From Mycobacterium sp. KBS0706 (GTDB taxonomy: Bacteria; Pseudomonadota; Alphaproteobacteria; DSM-16000; Inquilinaceae): a stretch of 64,000 bases of DNA. Of this stretch, positions 1 to 9,979 are shown in pieces. Numbering within the stretch: position 1 is the first letter of the stretch; each line of letters begins with the position of its first letter. The position numbers were made by a program, and so were the translations under genes. The DNA is taken from the NCBI RefSeq assembly GCF_005938675.2, contig NZ_VCCH02000029.1:22421-86420 (forward strand), in the 5' to 3' direction. The notes beneath the pieces are model-generated. The model saw only the letters and a list, made by a program, of their open reading frames with translations. It did no database searches and was not told the DNA's origin.

Positions 1-2
1 GG

Positions 3-305
3 CTGCTGTGCCTCGGCTATCCGTTCCACTCGCCGGGCAAGCCGGCGCAGCTGCGCACCGCGCATCTCGCCGGGCTGGCGACGCCGACCCTGATCTGCCA
101 GGGCACGCGCGACGCGTTCGGCACCCGCGACGAGGTCGCCGGCTACGCCCTGTCCGACCGGATCGAGCTGCTGTGGCTGGAGGATGGCGACCACGACCTG
201 AAGCCGCGCAAGAGCGTCTCCGGTTTCACCGCCGCCGACCATCTGAAGACGGTGGCTGCTGCCGTGTCGGACTGGGCGGATCGGATCATCAGGTCAGTGG
301 GATGA
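3..305 (+). CDS. alpha/beta hydrolase, KANL3/Tex30-like (C-terminal part)
   Basis: The open frame enters from the left edge with no start and ends at a TGA, leaving about 100 C-terminal residues. The stretch Gly-Asp-His-Asp-Leu-Lys-Pro-Arg-Lys, about 30 residues before the end, is the region of the catalytic His in the small alpha/beta hydrolases related to KANL3/Tex30. The segment with Pro-Thr-Leu-Ile-Cys-Gln-Gly-Thr-Arg-Asp is the strand and turn carrying the acidic triad residue. The nucleophile Ser would lie upstream, outside the window. The substrate cannot be told. The gene runs convergent to trmJ with a palindromic repeat between them. The family call is fairly sure and the function is not. 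Confidence 0.7.
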   Translation: MLCLGYPFHSPGKPAQLRTAHLAGLATPTLICQGTRDAFGTRDEVAGYALSDRIELLWLEDGDHDLKPRKSVSGFTAADHLKTVAAAVSDWADRIIRSVG

Positions 306-348
306 GCTTGGAAAATGCTCGGTCCAAATAAAGGCGAACCCCATATTT

Positions 349-437
349 GTCATTGCCGGGTTTGACCCGGCAATCCAGGGGCCACCGAGGGCGGCTCATG
401 AAAGCCCCTGGATCCTCGGGTCAAGCCCGAGGATGAC
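349..437. repeat. intergenic palindromic repeat, GTCAT...ATGAC type
   Basis: The element begins with GTCAT and ends with ATGAC. It holds two hairpins: ATTGCCGGG with loop TTTGA (352-374) and ATCCTCGGG with loop TCAAG (412-434). Between them CCAGGGGC (375-382) pairs with GCCCCTGG (404-411), so the whole can fold as nested arms. A relative lies at 30214-30294. Its place between two convergent genes would let it act as a terminator on both strands. Confidence 0.75.
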
Positions 438-471
438 ACTATTGTTGATTCACTTATTGTTTGAAGCGGCG

Positions 472-1248
472 TTATTCGTCGCCCGATCCCTTCCGCCGGC
501 CGGACAGGGCGACGATCATGCCGTGCAGGGTCCGCACCTCCTGCTCCGACAGCTGGGCGCGCTGCAGGAAGGCGCGGATGTTGCGCTGCATGCTCGGCCG
601 CTTCTCCGGCACCCGGAAGAAGTTGCCGGCGTCCAGCGCCTCCTCGAGATGCTCGAACATGTTGACCAGCTGGTCCTTGGTCGCCGGCGGCGCGTCCTCC
701 TCATAGTCCAGCCGCCGCTCCGGCGTCGCGTCGCCGGCGGTGAACCATTCATAGGACACCAGCAGCACCGCCTGGGCCAGGTTCAGCGAGGAGAAGGCCG
801 GGTTCAGCGGCACGTTGATCACGGCATCGGCCAGGGCGACGTCGTCATTGGTCATGCCGGTGCGCTCCGGCCCGAACAGGATGCCGCAGCCGGTGCCCGC
901 GGCATGGTATGCCCGCATCTCGGCGGCCGCCCGGCGCGGCGTCACCACCGGCTTCAGCTGGTCGCGCAGCCGCGCCGTGGTGGCGTAGACGGCGCCGAGA
1001 CCGGCGATCGCGTCCTCGGTCCGCTCGAACACCCGGACATGGTCGATCACGGCGTCGGCGCCGGAGGCGGTCGGCACCGCCTTCGGGTTGGGCCAGCCGT
1101 CGCGCGGCCGCACCAGGCGCAGGTCAGCCAGGCCGCAATTCAGCATCGCCCGGGCGGCGGTGCCGATGTTCTCGCCCATCTGCGGCTCGATCAGGATGAT
1201 CGCCGGGCCGCCCAGCAGCGAGTCGCGGGTCTGGTCGGTGCCGGCCAT
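472..1248 (-). CDS. trmJ: tRNA (cytidine/uridine-2'-O-)-methyltransferase TrmJ
   Basis: A SPOUT-class RNA methyltransferase of 258 residues, which in this family methylates the 2'-OH of nucleotide 32 in tRNA. The family core is visible: Glu-Pro-Gln-Met-Gly-Glu-Asn-Ile-Gly-Thr-Ala-Ala-Arg-Ala-Met near residue 21 (RNA and catalytic Arg region), Leu-Phe-Gly-Pro-Glu-Arg-Thr-Gly-Met near 125, and a late segment with Asn-Pro-Ala-Phe-Ser-Ser-Leu-Asn-Leu-Ala-Gln-Ala that forms the S-adenosylmethionine knot. The ATG at 1248 overlaps the TGA of cimA by one base, so the gene is probably translated from the cimA message. The cysS-cimA-trmJ order is common in alphaproteobacteria. Confidence 0.9.
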   Translation of the reverse strand: MAGTDQTRDSLLGGPAIILIEPQMGENIGTAARAMLNCGLADLRLVRPRDGWPNPKAVPTASGADAVIDHVRVFERTEDAIAGLGAVYATTARLRDQLKPVVTPRRAAAEMRAYHAAGTGCGILFGPERTGMTNDDVALADAVINVPLNPAFSSLNLAQAVLLVSYEWFTAGDATPERRLDYEEDAPPATKDQLVNMFEHLEEALDAGNFFRVPEKRPSMQRNIRAFLQRAQLSEQEVRTLHGMIVALSGRRKGSGDE

Positions 1249-2843
1249 CAGACGGGGGCCGCGGCGCCGGCCCGCAGCAGCGCATAGGTAAAGCTGTCGC
1301 CCAGCGCCTCGAAGGAGGCGTCGATGACATTGGTCGAGACGCCGATCGTCGACCAGCGCGTGCCGTCGGCATCCTCGGTCTCGATCATCACGCGCGGCAT
1401 GGCGCCCGTGCCTTCGTTCGAGCGCAGGATGCGGACCTTGAAGTCGACCAGGCGCAGCGGCTTGAGGCCGGGATAGATCGGCTCCAGCGCCTTGCGCATG
1501 GCGTTGTCGAGCGCGTTGACCGGGCCGTTGCCGAAGGAGACTTCGTGCAGGGACGTCCCGCCGACCCGCACCAGCACCGTGGCCTCGGATTCCTGCACCA
1601 CCTCGCCGCGGGCATTGAAGCGCCGCTCATCAACCACGGTGAACCGGTCCATGGCGAAATAGGCCGGCACCTGCCCCAGCATGCGCCGGGCCAAGAGCTC
1701 GAAGCTGGCGGCGGCGGTGTCGTAGGAATAGCCCTCGAACTCGCGCTGCTTCACCAGGTCGACCAGCCGGTCGACATTGCGGTCCTTCGGGTCGATGGCG
1801 ACGCCGATCTCGGCGAAGCGCGCCAGGATGTTCGCCCGGCCGGCCTGGTCGGAGACGACGAGGTGCCGGCGGTTGCCCACCCGCTCCGGCGCCACATGCT
1901 CGTAGGAGCGCGGGTCCTTGGCGATGGCGGAGACATGCAGCCCGCCCTTATGGGCGAAGGCGCGGCCGCCGACATAGGGCGCGCCGGATTGCGGCACGCG
2001 GTCCAGCCGCTCGTCGAACCAGTGGCTGAGATCGGTCAGCGAGGCCAGGCCGGCCTCGGTCACCCCGGTCTCGTAGCCCATCTTCAGCACCAGGGTCGGG
2101 ATCAGGGTGACGAGGTTGGCGTTGCCGCAGCGCTCGCCCAGGCCGTTCAGCGTGCCCTGGATCTGGCGCGCCCCGGCCCGTACCGCCGCCAGGCTGTTGG
2201 CGACGGCGTTGCCGGTGTCGTCATGAGCGTGGATGCCCAGCCGGTCGCCCGGGATGTGCCGGGCGACGGCGGTGACGATCTCCGTCACCTCATGCGGCAG
2301 GGCACCGCCATTGGTGTCGCACAGCACCACCCAGCGCGCCCCGGCCTCATAGGCCGCCTTGGCGCAGGCCAGGGCATAGTCCGGATTGGCCTTCCAGCCG
2401 TCGAAGAAATGCTCGCAATCGAAGCCGACCTCGCGGCCGCGGCCGACCACCTCGGCGACGCTGTCGCGGATCAGCTCGAGATTCTCCTCGCGCGGGATGC
2501 CGAGGGCGATGTCGACATGGAAGTCCCAGGTCTTGCCGACGAGGGAGATCGCCTGGACGTCGCTGTTCAGCAGCGCCGCCAGGCCGGGGTCGTTGGCGGC
2601 GCTGCGGCCCGGCCGGCGGGTCATGCCGAAGGCGGTGAAGCGGGCCCTGGCCAGCTTCGGCGGGTCGCGGAACAGCGCGTCGTCAGTCGGGTTGGCGCCC
2701 GGCCAGCCGCCCTCGACATAGTCGATGCCGAGCGCGTCGAGCTTCCTGGCGATGGCGATCTTGTCGGCCACCGAGAAGTCCACGCCCTGGGTCTGCGCCC
2801 CGTCGCGCAGGGTGGTGTCGAACAGCCAGATCCGCTCGCTCAT
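1248..2843 (-). CDS. cimA: (R)-citramalate synthase
   Basis: Condenses acetyl-CoA with pyruvate to citramalate, the first step of threonine-independent isoleucine synthesis. It belongs to the isopropylmalate/homocitrate synthase superfamily. The N-terminal Phe-Asp-Thr-Thr-Leu-Arg-Asp-Gly-Ala-Gln is the substrate and metal site, His-Ala-His-Asp-Asp-Thr-Gly holds metal-binding His residues, and a C-terminal LeuA-type allosteric domain follows. At 531 residues it fits the long CimA type rather than LeuA. The ATG at 2843 was chosen because the protein then begins right before the conserved strand; a longer frame upstream runs back into cysS. cysS ends 7 bp upstream. CimA and LeuA-like enzymes are close, so assay would settle the substrate. 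Confidence 0.87.
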   Translation of the reverse strand: MSERIWLFDTTLRDGAQTQGVDFSVADKIAIARKLDALGIDYVEGGWPGANPTDDALFRDPPKLARARFTAFGMTRRPGRSAANDPGLAALLNSDVQAISLVGKTWDFHVDIALGIPREENLELIRDSVAEVVGRGREVGFDCEHFFDGWKANPDYALACAKAAYEAGARWVVLCDTNGGALPHEVTEIVTAVARHIPGDRLGIHAHDDTGNAVANSLAAVRAGARQIQGTLNGLGERCGNANLVTLIPTLVLKMGYETGVTEAGLASLTDLSHWFDERLDRVPQSGAPYVGGRAFAHKGGLHVSAIAKDPRSYEHVAPERVGNRRHLVVSDQAGRANILARFAEIGVAIDPKDRNVDRLVDLVKQREFEGYSYDTAAASFELLARRMLGQVPAYFAMDRFTVVDERRFNARGEVVQESEATVLVRVGGTSLHEVSFGNGPVNALDNAMRKALEPIYPGLKPLRLVDFKVRILRSNEGTGAMPRVMIETEDADGTRWSTIGVSTNVIDASFEALGDSFTYALLRAGAAAPV

Positions 2844-2850
2844 CGTCGTC

Positions 2851-4233
2851 CTACCACTCGCGGCGCCACAGGGTGCGGTCCGGCTTGTCCTCGAGCGCAA
2901 TGCCGGCGGCCACCAGCTGGTCGCGGAGGCGGTCGGCCTCGGCGAAGTTCTTCGCCGCCCGTGCCGCGCGACGGGCGGCCACCAGCGCCTCGATCTCGGC
3001 GTCGGTCAGCCCCGAGGCCGCCTTCGGGTGCCAGCGGAACCAGTCTTCGGGCGCCTGGCCCAGGAGGCCCAGCAGCGCTCCACCCGCCAGCAACCCGGCC
3101 TTGTGCCGGGCCTGCTCGGCGGGGTCGGTGGCCTTGTTCAGCTCGCTCACGATCTCGTGCAGCGCCGCCAGGGCCTGCGGCGTGTTGAGGTCGTCCTCCA
3201 GCGCCGCCAGGACCGCCTGCGGCGCTTCCCCCGGCTCGGCCGCGACGGCGCCGACGGCGCGCAGCGCGCCATAGAACCGATCGAGCGCCGCCCGCGCCTG
3301 GCGCACCCCTTCCTTTGTGAAGTCGAAGGGCTGGCGGTAATGGCCCGACAGCAGGGCATAGCGCAGCGCCTCGCCCGGGAACTCCTCCAGCAGCTCATGC
3401 GGCGTATAGAAGTTGCCGAGCGACTTCGACATCTTCTGGCCTTCGACCTGCAGGAAGCCGTTGTGCAGCCAGGTGTTCGCCATCACCGGCGTCCCATGGG
3501 CACAGCGGCTCTGCGCGATCTCGTTCTCGTGATGCGGGAAGACGAGGTCGATGCCGCCGGCATGGATGTCGAAGACGGTGCCGAGATGGGCGGCGGCCAT
3601 AGCCGAGCATTCGATGTGCCAGCCCGGCCGGCCGCGGCCCCAGGGGCTGTCCCAGCCCGGCTGGTCGTCGGTCGACGGCTTCCACAGCACGAAATCCGCC
3701 GGATCGCGCTTATAGGGCGCGACGTCGACCCGGGCGCCGTCGATCTGCTCGTCGCGGTTGCGGCGCGACAGTTGGCCGTAATCCGGCATCGACGGCACGT
3801 TGAACAGCACATGCCCCTCGGCGGCATAGGCGTTGCCCTTGCCGACCAGCGTGCCGATCATCTCGACCATCTGCGGGATGTGCTCGGTGGCGCGCGGCTG
3901 GACGTCGGGCAGCAGGGCGCCCAGCGCCGCCATGTCCGCGGCGAAGACCTCGCCGGTGCGCCGGGTCAGGTCGCCGATCGACTCCCCATTGGCCTTCGCC
4001 CGCTCGATGATCTTGTCTTCGATGTCGGTGATGTTGCGGGCATAGGTCACCCGCGGATACAGCGTCCGCAGCAGCCGGTACAGCACGTCGAAGACGACGA
4101 TCGGGCGGGCGTTGCCGATATGGGCGTAGTCATAGACCGTCGGGCCGCAGACATACATCCGCACATGGCTCGGGTCGATCGGGACGAAGGTTTCCTTCGT
4201 CCGGGTGAGCGTGTTGTGCAGAGTGAGCGCCAC
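2851..4233 (-). CDS. cysS: cysteinyl-tRNA synthetase
   Basis: Charges tRNA-Cys. Class I features are complete: Cys-Gly-Pro-Thr-Val-Tyr-Asp at residues 29-35 (zinc Cys 29), His-Ile-Gly-Asn at 38-41, a His-Ile-Glu-Cys-Ser zinc segment, His-His-Glu-Asn-Glu, and Lys-Met-Ser-Lys-Ser near residue 270. A GTG at 4233 gives the usual family N-terminus Ala-Leu-Thr-Leu-His-Asn-Thr; a TTG three codons upstream (4242) is the alternative. The length of 460 residues is normal. It is first of the cysS-cimA-trmJ run. Confidence 0.95.
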   Translation of the reverse strand: MALTLHNTLTRTKETFVPIDPSHVRMYVCGPTVYDYAHIGNARPIVVFDVLYRLLRTLYPRVTYARNITDIEDKIIERAKANGESIGDLTRRTGEVFAADMAALGALLPDVQPRATEHIPQMVEMIGTLVGKGNAYAAEGHVLFNVPSMPDYGQLSRRNRDEQIDGARVDVAPYKRDPADFVLWKPSTDDQPGWDSPWGRGRPGWHIECSAMAAAHLGTVFDIHAGGIDLVFPHHENEIAQSRCAHGTPVMANTWLHNGFLQVEGQKMSKSLGNFYTPHELLEEFPGEALRYALLSGHYRQPFDFTKEGVRQARAALDRFYGALRAVGAVAAEPGEAPQAVLAALEDDLNTPQALAALHEIVSELNKATDPAEQARHKAGLLAGGALLGLLGQAPEDWFRWHPKAASGLTDAEIEALVAARRAARAAKNFAEADRLRDQLVAAGIALEDKPDRTLWRREW

Positions 4234-4334
4234 GAGTCGCAATCCTGGGTCGGGCCCGCCGGTTCGGTCGGGACCGCGACGATTACCAGATCAGGCGCCC
4301 GGCGTCCAAGGGCGCAGGCCGCAGGGCAGCCCGA

Positions 4335-5144
4335 TCAGCGACGCTTGCCGAACCAGCCCTTGCGCTGCGGCACCACCGGGGTGCCGGCCATCAGCGGCGG
4401 ACCGGCGGGGGCGGTCTCCGGCTCGTCGAACTGCGCGGTCAGGGATGGGCGATGGGCGCGAGCGGCGGCCGACGGGCGCGGCGGTTCCGCCACCGCAGGC
4501 CCCAGCCGGGCCGCGCGGGCGGGTTCGGCCGGCGGCCTGACACGCAGGCGCGGTGCCGGTTCCGCCGGCCGCGGAGCCGGTGCCGGCTCGGAGCGAAGCG
4601 CCGGGGCGGCCGGACGGGCGACCGGCGCCGATGCAGCCGGGCGAACCTCGGCCCGAGCGGGAGCAGCCGCGCGGCCGAGCGTGGCGCAGTCGACGAAACG
4701 GTCGCATTCCGACTGGAACACCGGGTCCATGCGTCGCGCGGGGCCGATGGCGATCACCCGCTTGCCGTGGCGGCGCAGGCTGCGCACCAGCGGCAGCAAG
4801 GCGGCGCTGCCCGTCACCAGCACCACGGCGTCGATGCTGCGCTCCAGCAGCCCCAGCTCCATGGCGTCGACCACCAGGCGCAGCGACGCCGCGTCGCGGC
4901 CGGGCTCGGCCTCGGTGGTCTGCACCTGGTCGAAACCATGGCGGTGGGCGACACTGCGCAGGTCGGACAGCGCGGCCCAGTCGGCATAGGCGATGCGGCG
5001 GGCCGGGCGGCAGACAGTCCCGAGCGCAGCGAGGATGCGGGCAAGGTCCTCCGGCTCGTCGCGGGGGAGCGACGCGACGTCGAGGAAGACCGCGGCCACC
5101 GGCAGCGCCGGGGTGTCCTGGGCAGGCAGAGTATCGTCGGTCAT
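4335..5144 (-). CDS. NYN-domain (LabA/DUF88-like) protein
   Basis: A 269-residue protein. Residues about 15-155 look like a NYN (PIN-like) RNase fold: an early strand with Phe-Leu-Asp, a central Tyr-Ala-Asp-Trp segment, and Val-Val-Leu-Val-Thr-Gly-Ser-Ala-Ala before a helix and Lys-Arg-Val-Ile-Ala-Ile-Gly. The usual motif near the end is Gly-Asp/Ser-Asp; here it is Gly-Ser-Ala, so one metal-binding acid may be missing. Residues about 160-260 are a low-complexity Ala/Pro/Arg tail. It sits between cysS and gltX, both translation genes, which would fit an RNA-related role. The domain call is moderately sure and activity is unknown. Confidence 0.65.
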   Translation of the reverse strand: MTDDTLPAQDTPALPVAAVFLDVASLPRDEPEDLARILAALGTVCRPARRIAYADWAALSDLRSVAHRHGFDQVQTTEAEPGRDAASLRLVVDAMELGLLERSIDAVVLVTGSAALLPLVRSLRRHGKRVIAIGPARRMDPVFQSECDRFVDCATLGRAAAPARAEVRPAASAPVARPAAPALRSEPAPAPRPAEPAPRLRVRPPAEPARAARLGPAVAEPPRPSAAARAHRPSLTAQFDEPETAPAGPPLMAGTPVVPQRKGWFGKRR

Positions 5145-5227
5145 ATCGGGCTTCTTACTCCCGACTGCGGGTCGGCGCCAAGAGGGGGAGGGTCAAGTTT
5201 TAAGCAAGTTTTAGGATGATGGGGCGT

Positions 5228-6574
5228 TCAGGCCACACGGCCGGACAGGCGGGCCAGCGCCCGCTCCCGCCCGATCCGCGGCAGAAGGCCGCGCAGCTCC
5301 GGGCCGTGGTCCAGGCCGGTCAAGGCCAGGCGCAGGGTCAGGAACAGCGGCTTGCCCTTGATGCCGGTGCTGTCGCGCACCGCCGCCGTCCATGCGCCCC
5401 AGGTGGCGTCGTTCCAGGGTTCGGGCGGCAGCAGCCCGGCCGCGGCGGCCAGCAGGGCGTCATCGGCGGCCACCGGAGTCACCGGCCCGGTGATCACCCG
5501 CCACCATTCGGCCGCGTCCTCGAGCCGCTGCAGGTTCGGGCGCAGCACCGCCCAGGCGGCCTCGTCGACGGCGCCGAGGCCGAGCGCCGCCAGCCGGTCG
5601 CGCACCGCCGCAAAGGGCGTCTCATGCAGGATGCGGCTGTTGAGCCGCTCCAGCTCGGCCGAGTCGAAGCGCGGGATGGTGCGGGAGAACTTGGCGAACT
5701 CGAACTCGGCGACGAGATCGTCAAGCGAGAGCCGCGGCTCGATCGGGTCGGAGGTGCCGAGCTTGGCCAGCAGGCTCGTCACCGCCAGCGGCTCGATCCC
5801 CTGTTCGCGCAGGCTGCGCAGCGACAGGCTGCCCAGGCGCTTGGACAGGCCGTGGCCCTCGGCATCGGCGATCAGCGACAGATGGGCATAGGCCGGCGGC
5901 GCGGCGCCCAGCGCCTCGGCCAACTGGATGTGCATGGCGGTGTTGGCGACATGGTCCTCGCCGCGCACCACCAGGGTGATGTCCATGTCGATGTCGTCGA
6001 CCACCGAGCCGATGTGATAGAGCGCCCGCCCGTCCTCGCGCACCAGCACCGGGTCGGAGATGTCGCGGCCGTTGAAATGCACCCGGCCGCGGACCTTGTC
6101 GTCCCATTCGACCGGCGCATCCGTCATCCTGAAGCGCCAATGCGGCCGGTGCCCTTCCACCTCGAGCCGGGCGCGGTCGGCGTCGGTCAGGGCCAGCGCG
6201 GCGCGGTCGTAGAGCGGCGGCAGGCCGCGGGCCAGCAGGCTCTTGCGCTTGAGCTCCAGTTCCTCCGCCGACTCGTAGCAGGGATAGAGCCGGCCGGCCG
6301 CCTTCAGCCGGTCCTGCGCCGCCTGGTAGCGGTCGGTGCGGTCGGACTGGCGGGCGAAGCCGTCCCAGCCGAGGCCGAGCCATCGCAGGTCCTGCTCGAT
6401 CGCCGCAGCGAATTCGGCGCTGCCGCGCTCGGTGTCGGTGTCGTCGAGCCGCAGCAGGAAGCGCCCGCCCGTGGCGCGGGCTGCGAGCCAGCAGACCAGT
6501 GCGGTGCGGACATTGCCGACATGCAACAGGCCGGTCGGGCTGGGGGCGAAGCGGGTGATGGTCGGGGCGGTCAT
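5228..6574 (-). CDS. gltX: glutamyl-tRNA synthetase
   Basis: Attaches glutamate to tRNA. The Phe-Ala-Pro-Ser-Pro-Thr-Gly segment and the HIGH variant His-Val-Gly-Asn (residues 18-21) open the Rossmann catalytic domain. Gly-Glu-Asp-His lies mid-protein, and Leu-Ser-Lys-Arg-Leu-Gly-Ser is the KMSKS loop. The 448 residues are slightly short for the family, as in many alphaproteobacterial copies. The ATG at 6574 gives the canonical Thr-Ile-Thr-Arg-Phe-Ala start; an open frame runs about 80 bp further into the recA terminator and is not used. Alphaproteobacteria often carry two such enzymes, one charging tRNA-Gln as a mischarged intermediate; which this is cannot be seen. Confidence 0.93.
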   Translation of the reverse strand: MTAPTITRFAPSPTGLLHVGNVRTALVCWLAARATGGRFLLRLDDTDTERGSAEFAAAIEQDLRWLGLGWDGFARQSDRTDRYQAAQDRLKAAGRLYPCYESAEELELKRKSLLARGLPPLYDRAALALTDADRARLEVEGHRPHWRFRMTDAPVEWDDKVRGRVHFNGRDISDPVLVREDGRALYHIGSVVDDIDMDITLVVRGEDHVANTAMHIQLAEALGAAPPAYAHLSLIADAEGHGLSKRLGSLSLRSLREQGIEPLAVTSLLAKLGTSDPIEPRLSLDDLVAEFEFAKFSRTIPRFDSAELERLNSRILHETPFAAVRDRLAALGLGAVDEAAWAVLRPNLQRLEDAAEWWRVITGPVTPVAADDALLAAAAGLLPPEPWNDATWGAWTAAVRDSTGIKGKPLFLTLRLALTGLDHGPELRGLLPRIGRERALARLSGRVA

Positions 6575-6608
6575 GGGCGGGACATAGCACGATCCGGCCG
6601 GCAACGGA

Positions 6609-6632
6609 AAAGGCCCGGAAACCCGGGCCTTT
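6609..6632 (-). terminator. rho-independent terminator of recA
   Basis: AAAGGCCCGG (6609-6618) pairs with CCGGGCCTTT (6623-6632) across a 4-nt loop. On the minus strand the stem is followed by a short T run. It lies between the recA stop and the gltX start, both leftward, so it should separate the two messages. Confidence 0.8.
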
Positions 6633-6648
6633 CCCTTGCGGGCGGCGA

Positions 6649-7728
<1,080 letters not shown>

Positions 7729-7780
7729 CACCAGTCCCTTCCAGTTGCATGGCGCCATACGCCGCGTCAATGCAGCTCTT

Positions 7781-7795
7781 GTACACGTTTTGTTC
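7781..7795 (-). promoter_or_regulatory. probable LexA (SOS) box of recA
   Basis: On the plus strand GTAC-N7-GTTC; on the recA strand GAAC-N7-GTAC. The alphaproteobacterial LexA consensus is GTTC-N7-GTTC (or its complement GAAC-N7-GAAC), so one half differs by one base. Its position 53-67 bp upstream of the recA ATG fits. Confidence 0.65.
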
Positions 7796-7877
7796 ACACC
7801 AGGCAAGAGCCCAGGCACGTGGCCCCTTCCGCGGCCGCTGCTTCGCAAGCAGGATCAATCCGCTTCGGGCTAACAAT

Positions 7878-8145
7878 AGCCCGCATTTCTCAAACCCCTT
7901 GCGCCCTGCGTCGCCTTGCGGCGAGACGGATGCGGGGGCGGGACGCGAAAAGCGTAGCGGCACTACGGTCGAGCGGCCCGCGCCCGCAGGCGGCCGCCGC
8001 AAGGCGACCCTCCGGGCCAACGTCCCAGGCCGGCAGGGTGCGTCGAGCGGCTTGCCCGATGTGCCCACATCGCGCTGCGCCGCTCTCCTGCCCTGCCGGC
8101 CTGGGACGTTGGCGCAGGGCACAAGGGGTTTGAGAAATGCGGGCT
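7878..8145. repeat. 268-bp nested palindromic element (three-arm, MITE-like)
   Basis: The ends are 33-bp inverted repeats (7878-7910 and 8113-8145) with one mismatch. Inside are two further long hairpins. Arm 2 pairs 7910-7923 with 7995-8008 perfectly and 7931-7942 with 7977-7988 with one mismatch. Arm 3 pairs 8017-8038 with 8091-8112 perfectly (22 bp), plus 8045-8051 with 8079-8085. Together they give an almost complete three-way junction. No credible coding frame lies within. It sits between the divergent recA and AraC promoters. Confidence 0.85.
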
Positions 8146-8165
8146 TAGCCCGGGAGAACGAACCG

Positions 8166-9032
8166 ATGCCCAAGGACGCCACGCTCGACCGCCACCTCGC
8201 CCGCATCCAGCGGGTGATCGACCACATCGCCGCCCATCTCGACGATCCGATCGACCTGGACCGGCTGGCCGAGGTGGCCTGCTTCTCGCCCTACCACTTC
8301 CACCGGGCCTACCGGTACCTGCTGGGCGAGACGGTGGCGGACACGGTGCGCCGGTTGCGCCTGCACCGCGCCGCCGGCACCCTGCTGGAGAGCGAGACAG
8401 CGGTGGCCCGCATCGCCCGCAAGGCCGGCTATGGCAGCACCGCCGCCTTCAGCCGGGCCTTCGCCGGGCGCTACGGCCGTCCGCCGGGCGCCTATCGCGA
8501 CACGCGTCGATCGTTCCCCGTCGACTCACCCGAAGGAAAGACAGCCATGCCCGACGTGACCTATCGCACGCTGGCGCCGATCCGAGTCGCCGCCGTCCGC
8601 CATATCGGCCCCTATATGGAGGTCGGCCGCAGCTTCGACATCCTGATGTCCTGGGCCCGCGCCCGCCAGCTGCTGCGCCCCGGCGTCCGCAGCCTGGGCC
8701 TCTATTACGACGATCCGGCCGCGGTGCCGCCCGCCGAGCTCCGGTCCGACGCCTGCCTGGAGGTGCCGGAGGGCGTCGCCGGCGAGGGCGAGGTCGTCCT
8801 CCGCACCGTCGCCGGCGGGCCGCATGCCGTGCTGCGCCACACCGGCCCCTATGCCGAGCTGGAGCGGTCCTATGCCTGGCTGTACCGGACCTGGCTGCCG
8901 ACCAGCGGCGCCGAGCCGGCGGAAGCGCCGATCTTCGAGGAGTACATCAACGACCCGCGCAGCACGCCCGCCGCGGATCTGATCACCGACATCCACCTGC
9001 CGATCCGGGCGGTTCCGGAGGGACGCGGCTGA
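8166..9032 (+). CDS. AraC-family regulator with GyrI-like effector domain
   Basis: A 288-residue regulator of the Rob/SoxS type. Residues about 8-110 hold two helix-turn-helix units ([14 protein letters not shown], then Ile-Ala-Arg-Lys-Ala-Gly-Tyr-Gly-Ser). Residues about 125-285 are a GyrI-like (AraC-type effector-binding) domain: [10 protein letters not shown] and a second copy Val-Leu-Arg-His-Thr-Gly-Pro-Tyr mark its twofold repeat. Such domains bind small amphipathic or cationic compounds. The ATG at 8166 sits 21 bp after the palindromic element; an upstream frame through that element is not real. No obvious target gene adjoins it. Confidence 0.88.
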   Translation: MPKDATLDRHLARIQRVIDHIAAHLDDPIDLDRLAEVACFSPYHFHRAYRYLLGETVADTVRRLRLHRAAGTLLESETAVARIARKAGYGSTAAFSRAFAGRYGRPPGAYRDTRRSFPVDSPEGKTAMPDVTYRTLAPIRVAAVRHIGPYMEVGRSFDILMSWARARQLLRPGVRSLGLYYDDPAAVPPAELRSDACLEVPEGVAGEGEVVLRTVAGGPHAVLRHTGPYAELERSYAWLYRTWLPTSGAEPAEAPIFEEYINDPRSTPAADLITDIHLPIRAVPEGRG

Positions 9033-9041
9033 CGAACGCCG

Positions 9042-9070
9042 AAGGCCGGATCGGGGGATGATCCGGCCTT
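9042..9070. terminator. bidirectional terminator
   Basis: AAGGCCGGATC (9042-9052) pairs perfectly with GATCCGGCCTT (9060-9070) around a 7-nt loop. It lies between the ends of the converging AraC and lipoprotein genes and can serve both. Confidence 0.8.
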
Positions 9071-9091
9071 CCACGCTGGTCCGATCAGACT

Positions 9092-9811
9092 TCAGAACGG
9101 ATAGTAGTCGCCGGTCGGCAGCCGGTCCACCGCCAGCGGCAGCGTGGCGTTGGGCTTGCAGGTCACCGCCCGCCGCCAGCTCGGCGCCGCCGCAACGGCG
9201 TAGGACCCTGCAGCCATCGGGCCCGGAGCTTCGGCCGAGACCGGGTTCGGGCCGGTCGGCACGTTGATCGTCTCAAACGACGGCACGCGCTGCGGCTGCG
9301 GTCCGGCGGCCACCGGGACCGCGGCGAACGGGATGTAGGTGTCGTCCGACTGATCCTCGATCGACGCCCCCTTCGCACGGCGCGCGGCCCGGCGATCGCG
9401 CGCCGAGGATACCGGGGCCATCGCCACGATCGGGCCCGGCAGCCGCGCCGCCGCTGCGGGCGGAACGGTGTAAGGCTGCCCCGGCGCGGCCGAGGTGGTT
9501 GGCATCATCGCGACCGGAACCGCGGGAGCCAGCGCGACCGGCTGCCCCGGCGCTGCTGCTTCGGCCGGATAGCAGTTCGGCACCGGCAGGCACTGGAAGG
9601 TCGCCCCCTTGCGGCCGTCGACCACATCCTCGACCTTGAACACGGCCAGGCGGTTGATCTGGGCGCATTGCGAGTTGGCGTAGATGGCGGCCTGATCCGC
9701 ACTGTTGATGAAACCCGCGTAGTCGACGCGGGTCTCCTTCGGCGTCACCGGATCGATCCCGCAGCCCGAGATGGCGAGAACGGCGGCGAAAAGCGCAGCG
9801 CCACGAAGCAT
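9092..9811 (-). CDS. putative lipoprotein, function unknown
   Basis: A 239-residue protein with an N-terminal signal that ends in Leu-Ala-Ile-Ser-Gly-Cys, a lipobox, so it should be lipid-anchored at Cys 17 and exported. Residues about 25-80 hold three Cys that could form disulfides (Ser-Gln-Cys-Ala-Gln, Phe-Gln-Cys-Leu-Pro, Pro-Asn-Cys-Tyr-Pro). The middle is rich in Ala and Pro with two Ala-Pro-Gly-Gln-Pro repeats, and a basic Arg/Ala segment follows. I recognise no catalytic family. The gene is monocistronic, with terminators on both sides. Confidence 0.7.
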   Translation of the reverse strand: MLRGAALFAAVLAISGCGIDPVTPKETRVDYAGFINSADQAAIYANSQCAQINRLAVFKVEDVVDGRKGATFQCLPVPNCYPAEAAAPGQPVALAPAVPVAMMPTTSAAPGQPYTVPPAAAARLPGPIVAMAPVSSARDRRAARRAKGASIEDQSDDTYIPFAAVPVAAGPQPQRVPSFETINVPTGPNPVSAEAPGPMAAGSYAVAAAPSWRRAVTCKPNATLPLAVDRLPTGDYYPF

Positions 9812-9953
9812 CGAATACCCTCGATCTGAAAGCCCCTCGGCGTCACCCTAGCACGGACACGCAGCGAGGCGGAGATGCGAACAACGCCTTCCATCGAAGA
9901 TGGGACCGGGCGGCTGACGAGAACACGCCTTTCGGCCGAGACCATAGACCAGA

Positions 9954-9973
9954 ACGGCGCCTCTCGGCGCCGT
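9954..9973 (-). terminator. terminator of dksA
   Basis: ACGGCGCC (9954-9961) pairs with GGCGCCGT (9966-9973) around TCTC, 7 bp beyond the dksA stop. The T run on the minus strand is weak. Confidence 0.55.
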
Positions 9974-9979
9974 ATTCGG

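Noticed and set aside
7749..8165. N-terminal extension of the AraC gene through the palindromic element
   Set aside because: The frame crosses the nested repeat and gives an unconserved sequence; the ATG at 8166 begins the normal AraC domain.
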